From NCBI GenBank assembly GCA_001972305.1, contig BDDD01000272.1:186001-250000 (forward strand): a DNA stretch of 64,000 nt, written 5' to 3'. Origin of the DNA: Cephalotus follicularis (Eukaryota; Streptophyta; Magnoliopsida; Oxalidales; Cephalotaceae). The stretch's first letter is position 1. Each line of letters begins with the position of its first letter. The translations under genes were made by a program, and so were the position numbers. A model generated the notes under the pieces. It did no database searches, was not told the origin of the DNA, and saw only the letters and a program-made list of their open reading frames with translations. This document shows, in pieces, positions 56,948 to 64,000 of this stretch.

Positions 56948-57443
56948 TACCTAGTTGATCCTGCCAGTAGACAGATGCTTATATCAAATATTAAGCCATG
57001 CATGTGTAAGTATGAACTAATTCAAACTGTGAAACTGTGAATGGCTCATTAAATCAGTTACAGTTTGTTTATCAGTATCTGCTACTCGGATAACCGTAGT
57101 AATTCTAGAGCTAATACGTGTAACCAACCTCAATTTCTGGAAGGGATGCATTTAGTATATAAAAGGTCGACGCAGACTCTGCCCGTTGCTTTGATGATTC
57201 ATGATAACTCGGTAGATCGCATGGCCATCGTGCCGGAGATGCATCATTAAAATTCCTGCCCTATCAACTTTCTATAGTAGGATAGTGGCCTGCAATGGTG
57301 GTGACGGGTGATGGAGAATTAGGGTTTGATTCCGGAGAGGGAGCCTAAGAAACGGCTACCACATCCAAGGAAGGCAGCATGAGCGCAAATTACCCATTCT
57401 TGACATGGGGAGATAGTGACAATAAATAACAATACCGGGCTCT
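56948..57443 (+). rRNA. 18S rRNA (partial): 18S rRNA 5' fragment, degenerate
   Basis: Starts TACCTAGTTGATCCTGCCAG, the 5' end of plant 18S rRNA, and follows it through TTAAGCCATGCATGTGTAAG, GAATGGCTCATTAAATCAG, GTAGTAATTCTAGAGCTAAT, CATGATAACTCGGTAGATCG, GAGGGAGCCTAAGAAACGGC and AATAAATAACAATACCGGGC, where it stops. This is about the first 25-30 % of the gene. Scattered changes, many C-to-T or G-to-A at CpG, plus small indels show it is a non-functional copy. A retroelement RNase H remnant begins within a few dozen bases. It is a displaced rDNA piece, not part of an array. Confidence 0.95.
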
Positions 57444-58219
57444 ACACAGATCTTTAAAGACAGGGATTTGAACCTCAAGCAGAGATGGATGGAGATGATT
57501 GAGGACTATAATTTTGCCAATGAATACTTTAAGGCAATGCAAGCATTGTTACTGATGCTTTAAGTAAGAAGATTTCTACTTCTCTTGCTTATCTTCGAAT
57601 GAGTTATCCACTTTATTGGAGGAGTTAGATCCTTGCACATGAACTTGTCAGCCTCTGGCAGTCAAACTCTATCGACTACTCACTTGAGATAACAGAACAC
57701 TGATGTATGGGGACAAGTTATATGCGTTTCACAAGGAAGCCATCAAACGTAAGTTTTTGAGATGGCCATAACTCATCTTACGCGATGCATCCTAGTAGTA
57801 CCAAGTGTATCATAACTTGAGGGAGCACTTCTGGTAGGGCGACATGAAGAGAGATATCATAGCTATGGTAGCCAACTGTTCAACATACCACTAAGTTAAT
57901 GCAGAGTAATAGCAAACTTCAAAACCATTTTAGCTACTCTATATTCTCGACCAAAAGTATTGGTGCATTAGTCTACCAATTCAACTTATCTTTAGAGATG
58001 GTATATATATATATATATATATACATCCATGATAGCTTCCATATATCAGTGTCGAGGAAGTATGTTTTAAATTTCTCTCATGTATTGGACACTCTGATGG
58101 ATTTGTGAGAAAGTATCATTATCGATCCATGTCAAACGAGATGAGCAGTCTGTACCCAGATAACTTCACCATGTGAAGTAAATAAATTTTGAAGACAAAA
58201 TTTCTTAAGGGGGGAGAAT
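57444..58219 (+). pseudogene. pol: gypsy F RNase H end and integrase remnant
   Basis: About 57475-57620 reads QRWMEMIEDYNF and VTDALSKKISTS, the end of RNase H. About 57780-57900 recalls the integrase zinc region (MKRDIIAMVANCSTYH) with the Cys pattern damaged. The integrase core and tail are mostly missing. A purine tract (about 58203-58219, CTTAAGGGGGGAGAAT) precedes the 3' LTR. A (TA)n run lies at 58003-58022. Confidence 0.65.
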
Positions 58220-58347
58220 TGTAACACCCGTGTTCCAATTAGTTTGGTATAGTGTATTCCGAAAAATCATTAACAGTGGTTGTAGCATATGGTTCTAGAT
58301 TTTTGGGGAGAGAGATACGTGTGTGGATCACAGAAATGTGCTGAGTG

Positions 58348-58392
<45 letters not shown>

Positions 58393-58810
58393 AATGAAAT
58401 GAAGTGCTGAGCGTTTTCTAAAAAATGCCAGGCGCTTCATTTGTAAAAGGAAAAAGAGATACAAGAGCGAGGGCTGACGAAAACGATATAGAGTGGGAGA
58501 GAGAGACGTGCAAGGCGTCGGGGGCCGGGGAGTGAGACGACGATCAGTTCACCGTCGGGTACGTCGTCTTCTTTCCTTCTCATCTTTCTCTTTCTCTTTC
58601 TCTTTTTTTCCCTTCTCTCGACAGCAAAACTGTCTCTTCTCCACCGCCGATATCATTGTCGGTGGAGCGGGTTTTCATCGTGAAGATGGACTACACCAAT
58701 TTTGATGAAAGTTGAGGCATTTTTTGATAGAAATCGATCGAATTTAGGCAACTGAGTCAACACGATCATTTTGACTCTCCGCCGGTAGAAGCTATGTGTT
58801 ATGCGCTGAG
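58220..58810 (+). mobile_element. 3' LTR of gypsy F, cut by copia G
   Basis: Starts TGTAACACCCGTG right after the purine tract. Has a GA-rich leader near 58440-58510 and a CT-rich stretch at 58560-58620. It stops at about 58810, where the copia LTR begins. Confidence 0.72.
58349..58390. repeat. (ATT)n microsatellite
   Basis: About fourteen ATT units inside the gypsy F LTR. Confidence 0.95.
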
Positions 58811-61365
58811 TCTATTAGAGTAGGGGTGTCCCTGCATGCCACGAGGTGGCTCTGAACAAATATATATGTATGTATGAGATGCACTCCTTAACTGGAGATA
58901 TCTCTTTAAGCCGTGGGGCGGCTGCATGTGTGTATATTACACTCTCTATTTATACAATCTGAATTCCTTTTCATGTTTTATAGTGCATATTCAATCAACA
59001 ATGGCAACCCGCTATATGTATATCCCAAAACATCTTAAATGGATCAGGTGATCACCATATCATCCGAGTACACATATAGTGCCCTGTCGTTCGAGGGGTT
59101 GGATCTCATGCCTGAGAGGTTATGAGAATGAGATCCTTACTCCCTTCTGATAGAACGTTCCAAGTCATAGGTTCACTTTCTTAGGGAAATTGTTGAACCG
59201 CAAAGACTTGCCGTATTATGCTTGCTCCCGAGTTTAGTGGAGGATGGATTATCTCGTTACCATTTGGATTTATCCTAAAGCATAATACAGGGTTTGTGCT
59301 AAGGATCATGAGACTGAACAGACCCACCATAGGAAACCTATTTGGAAAGTCTTACCTATGTCAATAGGATTCCTATAGTCTCGGTAGTGTATAGTCTTCG
59401 TGACTAGTAGACCATTTGTGGAGCTACGTTATATTGTTAGACCTGAGCGGCTGGCATGCATTATGTTGTAACTACTTGGCTTTGATTTCTGCCTTCCCCA
59501 GCACTAGCCACGTGCTGGCAAAAGGGTTGTCTTTGGGCCTTGTACGAGCTTCATTGAGATGTATGGGCGAGTTCGCAATAAGGGATCGTCACACCCGTAT
59601 GAAGGGTGACCGGCTCTATATTATTTATGTCCGTTAAGACTCATAAAACCCTGATCAGGTATAGGCAGACTGGAAACGAGGTTTCCGGGGATGTTTGCCG
59701 AAAGTATCAAAGCGTACGTGAATTTATAGTTATCGAGAATTTACCTAGGGGTGACATTATTCTGAACTCTAGGTTGCGGTCAAAGCTAAGTATGACGTAG
59801 GATACATGACACATATACCGATGACTGGATAAAGTACTTGTTTACTGGATGTCGACTTATAGAAGTAGTTAATTCTACAGATCCGGTGGGTGATGGGATT
59901 CACACTGGGGTCATTCTGATATTCGAGGACTATCAGGGTGGTTGTACCAGAACTCCTGGGATGTTCTAGGAAATTTATAGTCATATCGGATTCAAACTGG
60001 GCTTACGGGTCCCACCTGATTATTGGAAAAGCGATGCATGCTACACACATGCTAGCTTGGCGAAAATTCTAGTTTTAACTAGTATATATTAATTTGGCAT
60101 TAGTGGTTTGTTTATTTATTTAAATTTACCACCGTATTGTCAAATTGATATATTAAGAGAAACCACAGTGGGAGTATGTTTAACATATGTTGTGCGGGGT
60201 GCACATAATTTAAAACAAGAGAGATTTTTTTTTTAATAAAAGAGAATAAGACAAAAGGAGAAAATAGCTTAATATTCATTAAGTCTCCCTTTTCTTCTTT
60301 GTGCGTACGGGACACGCCAAAATGGTGAGAGAAACGTACTGGTGTGCGTTGCGCGCTGCAGGCGCGCTTCCTGGCCGGAGAAGACGACACCTTCGGCGTC
60401 GGTGGCTAGGAAAGTAGTTGTGCTTCCATCCACGGTACTCTCCTCTCTCTTCTCTTCACGTTTTCTCTTCTTCTCTCTTTGTTTTGCCGTGGTATTTCTT
60501 CATCACCACCCACTGTTGCGGCTTCTCTTCCATTGCCGGTGGTCTTGGTAGGTGGAGCCATGCTTGGCTCTGCATAATTTGGCCTTACACTAGGTGATAC
60601 CGGCGCTGCTTGGTCGGGTTTTTTGCGCACTGAGTCGACCAGAGACACTCAGTACGGTGTGCGCTGTGGCTTGGAGTTCTAGCACGAGTCACGGTGAGTC
60701 TGAGGTGTGGGTGTGAAGAGGTGAAGGAGTTGAGACGTTTGGTGGCTTGGCGGCCGGTGTTGGTGAATGGCGAGTCAACTCAATGATTCGCCGCCGGCCG
60801 TTCTGGATGTTCCAGGCTGATTCTCGCCGAGTCTCGGCCGCCGGTGTGTAGATCGGGTGTTTGTGGTCCACATATGTTGCAGCCGGTCAAGGACGTGTTG
60901 ACCGTGACTCACTGAGTCCGAACTCAGTGAGTCACCGCCACTGTTCGCTGTCTTCCGGGGCACTTCCCGGCGAGTCTCCGCCAGCAACGGTAGAGCAGTT
61001 TTTTTGGAGTCCGTTGGTGTCTTGGTTGAAGTTTTCTTGGACTGACCAGAAACCGGTAGTGGAGCTGGCAACCGGCAGTTGCTTCGGCAAGCGTGTAACG
61101 GCAAAGTGATGGAGCCACCAACGTTGGTATGGTTCCTATTCTTTTGTTTTTATTGTTTACCGAATTGGTTTCGGTTAAGTGGATGTATGCTTGATGTTTT
61201 CGTTGTTCGATTGAATATTAAAAGGAGATCCTAGGCGCATAGATTTTGGTAGTAAGATGTAATTGTCAACCTGGACTTGCAGTCTTGGTGTTTTTGAAAA
61301 ATTAAAATTATACATACTTGCATGCTAGACCCAAAATCGACCGGGACCCCTCCCAGGTTCCAACA
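58811..61365 (+). mobile_element. 5' LTR of copia G, same family as copia A
   Basis: About 2555 bp ending CCAGGTTCCAACA before a primer-binding site. The first half aligns with 8188-9388. The start is decayed (TCTATTAGAGTAGGGGTGTCC against TGTTAGATTAAAGGTGTCC). The second half, from 60200, is a transcribed-leader type region with CT-rich runs and a GC-rich, GAGTC-rich block (60620-60980). Open frames there are not conserved anywhere else in the window and show no recognisable domain. Confidence 0.82.
60904..60935. repeat. perfect 14-bp inverted repeat with CCGA loop
   Basis: GTGACTCACTGAGT at 60904-60917 and ACTCAGTGAGTCAC at 60922-60935 are exact reverse complements separated by CCGA. It lies in the GAGTC-rich part of the copia G LTR; in RNA it would form a strong stem. 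Confidence 0.92.
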
Positions 61366-61367
61366 AG

Positions 61368-61378
61368 TGGTATCAGAG
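61368..61378 (+). other. primer-binding site of copia G
   Basis: TGGTATCAGAG, an exact match to the start of the methionine-tRNA primer site, three bases after the LTR end. Confidence 0.88.
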
Positions 61379-64000
61379 AAATCCGTTTTAATATCAATTA
61401 GACTTTAATTTCTGTTTTTGGTGACTATTTTGGAATGATTAAAGTAGCTGAGATTCTAATTTAATTCCCTTCCCATTGTTGTTTTATAAAATTAAGTTTT
61501 TCTTAAATCGAGGGAAACTGGATTTTAAATAATTTAGTGGGAGTTTTATTGGAATGTCGGCGAACTTCTCCGGATTATTTTGATTGGTCATCGGAAATTG
61601 AAATTGCTAGTGTTTATTTAAATTCTATTGTGGATATAGATTTAAATGTCTTATGCATGATGGTAGGCAATGTGATTGAACCTAGCTTTTGGTTTCTTTT
61701 GTGAATGGTTTAAATTTGCTTTATTATCATGTACTTTATTTGGTCTGTAATATGGTTGCCTGCAACCACCATTTTTTCTTTTTTGTGTTATTCTCTCTCC
61801 CCCTCCATTTGTATTCTATTCTTTAATTTTTTTTAAATGTATTTTGTGAAAATTTCATTTTGTAAATAAAAGAAGAGAAGAATCGCAAAGGAGCTTGTAG
61901 AGGAAGATCAAGGAAATTGCATGCATGGTGTATTTTGTAATAAAGTAGTTTTAAATAGTTCTCTTAGAAGAACGGGTGATCACAGTAGGTCGTGTGATCT
62001 CTCATAGATTTAATCCCTAGCCATGCCATTTTATATTTCTATGTGGATCATAGGATGCATGAGATGGATGTTTACTTTTTGCAAACAATCCAAACACGTC
62101 CAAAATAATAAGCTGTTTTCAAATGGACAGGAAGATAAAATCTATTATTAAATGGCTTTGGTAATTTAAAATTTGATGAGACCTTAAATTCCTACAATTG
62201 TAAATAATAAGTCCATAAGCGGTGGGACACTAGGGTGTCTTGTCATTGGCCTTCCACGCCTTCGTTTACTAATATGGATATATTGGGGATAGCGCTGCCA
62301 AAGCAGAGGTCCCCCGTATGACCATTTCTACTAAATATCAGTACTGCGGTAGTACTGGAAGGAAGTAGCCATGTTTCAGTACCGATGGCACGCAAACGGG
62401 CGGGTATCAAAACGGGCTTATTTCTTTGAGGGTAGTGGTTCTGACTTATACAGAGTTCATACTATTGGCAGCGCCAAAGCGTTGGACTGTATGGGTCGTG
62501 AGGCCGAACTTGTATCAGATCTTGCATTTCAAGGGTGAGGCCCTAATGCAAACTTGATGCTAAATGCCTACCTATTTGGTATTATGGTTTGTCTAGCCAT
62601 AGCGGAGACCATGATATTGCAAGATAGATTCCGATCCCCACTAGGAAGCGGGTGCTTCCCGAATTCTACATGGAGGTGTGGGATACGATTAGAATAGTGG
62701 GACGAGTCATAATTACTCAAGACCGATGGTTATGGTAATAACATAAAATCGAATGATCTGCTAAATTACTCTCTTGTTTCTTCTAATAAGGTGTTAGATA
62801 ACATATTCTATATACTCAAATGGCAGACAACACCTTTATTTGGCATGTTTTTTTTTATTTTCTTACGTGACATAATCCACGTTTTTTGAATGGTTGCCAA
62901 AGGAACTCACGAGCATGAGAGTTGCTCTTGTTATGACTGAGATACCCCCATATTAGAGATCAATGCATCTGACCATCACAAGGCCATGGTGGCTAAGTGG
63001 TGAGATGACGATCATAGACCTCAATACATGGCGAGTGTTGCCTTGATGCCAAACTGGCATACGCAATGTATTTCTTCATAGACCTTATGTGCTGTGTTTA
63101 TACAACTTGAGGAGTTGTTTGGCACACGGTCGAGGACTGTCAAGGTAGTTTTGGACCAGTCTGGATCAAAACAATCTATGAAACCTATTCCTTCTTCTGG
63201 AATAACCTCAACCAGAGCTGGATCGAGAGGATCTAGTTCCAAGGGCATGGAGCCCGTAAGGAAGAAAGAAAAGGAACCACTTCACGTGGTTTAGGGATTC
63301 CATTCATGAGAGGATTAAACAGCTTATTAAGGAGATAACTTGCTTCTTTGGGGAAGCCAGGTTATTGGAAGAGAAATTACGAACAATTTCTTGCTTCCAT
63401 TGTAGATGGTGCCTTGCGGTTATGTACCGTCATATTTTTATATTCCACTTAGCTTAAAATGTAAGTTCAATTTGGGTTGTGTACTCAGGTTGTGAGACTA
63501 ACATTTGTAACTCTTTGCAGATGCTAAGAGAAGCTAGGCAACTGGGAGCTGAGGATGCAATGGACCTATGACATGAAGATCGGGGATCTACTTTAATGTT
63601 ATAGGAAATTTTGATTTGTATGTATAAAACAATGTGGCTTATGTATATAGACTTAAACTTTGTAAACATTGTAAAGAACTTTTGTTCTAAACTTTGATTA
63701 GCATATTCAACGTATATTTTGTAAATCTGGGAGCTTTTTATTTATTACAAATGGATAGTGGCTATTATTTCTGGTTGTGTATCAATCGACACTAATTAAC
63801 TAGATAATGGGTTTTAAGTATTAAATACTAATCAAACAATAGCACTAGCTATTGAGAAAGGAATTAATAATAAAAGACTACGAGAGATATGATATAAACC
63901 CTTCACTTTTCTTATAGCATTATTGATTGGGTCATTCTAGCGATGCTAGATAAACACGCTTGGTTAAGGATGGACTTTTGGACATCTAGGACGGGGAGTA
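61379..64000 (+). pseudogene. gag: copia G untranslated leader, gag and protease, heavily decayed
   Basis: 61379-62880 has no recognisable coding sequence. From about 62890 fragments of Gag are readable (ASDHHKAMVAKW, then LEELFGTRSRTVKV), followed by a basic linker (63160-63292). Next comes a damaged protease region near 63470-63560, where WVVYSG stands at the active site (Tyr for Asp) followed by NICNSLQMLREARQL. The last 70 bases match the GAG-pre-integrase region at about 1160-1235. There are many stops and shifts. The copy continues past the window. Confidence 0.72.

Noticed and set aside
56948..57443. Functional 18S rRNA gene or edge of an rDNA array
   Set aside because: Only the first quarter is present, with many substitutions, and retroelement sequence follows at once.
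60342..61109. Several overlapping frames of 60-110 codons in the copia G LTR
   Set aside because: No frame is conserved in copia A, none has a recognisable domain, and the region is LTR leader.

Overview
The window is nuclear repeat DNA from a flowering plant. It is almost entirely nested, decayed LTR retrotransposons of the Ty3/gypsy (chromovirus, Tekay/Del-like) and Ty1/copia types. I see no intact gene. Two pieces of host origin stand out: three exons of a UBP12/13-like (USP7-type) deubiquitinase gene with their introns, and the first quarter of a plant 18S rRNA gene with probable upstream transcribed spacer. Both sit inside retroelement sequence. Stop codons are mostly of the TGG-to-TAG or CAG-to-TAG kind, as expected from long-term cytosine methylation.

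Layout, left to right. 1-9388: a copia element (copia A) cut twice by solo LTRs of one family (1734-3966, TSD GGCAG; 5822-7925, TSD GTGGT). 9389-13753: partial LTRs in both orientations, with a second, older copia remnant. 13754-16859: minus-strand gypsy LTR plus gag remnant. 16860-18546: plus-strand LTR. 18547-20278: minus-strand LTR. 20279-32821: gypsy B, whose 5' LTR is broken by a 3-kb segment carrying the UBP12/13 piece. 32822-39723: gypsy C interior and 3' LTR. 39724-41778: LTR fragments and a minus-strand gypsy D remnant. 41779-53377: the long gypsy D LTR, split by a complete gypsy E (41954-49904, TSD TAAAA). 53378-58810: gypsy F, whose decayed interior holds the 18S segment. 58811-64000: the 5' LTR and degenerate 5' interior of a second member of the first copia family.

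The most unusual signal is not a gene. Several different gypsy LTRs carry short palindromes with the shared core GTCGAC but family-specific arms: AAGCGTCGACGCTT, AAAGACGTCGACGTCTTT, ACAGTCGACTGT, and mixed forms. They come in pairs whose centres are 18-22 bp apart (about two helical turns). In the U3 region of four LTRs the same three-pair layout recurs (pair starts at about 0, 70 and 120 bp), although the arms differ. One LTR has 20 sites, nearly all stepping by about 21 bp. The LTRs share a leader and a putative leader 5' splice site, so arms seem to have changed while layout stayed fixed. This resembles, by inference only, a sequence-specific recognition system co-evolving with its sites. 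Boundaries given as approximate were set by eye from alignment of copies within the window.
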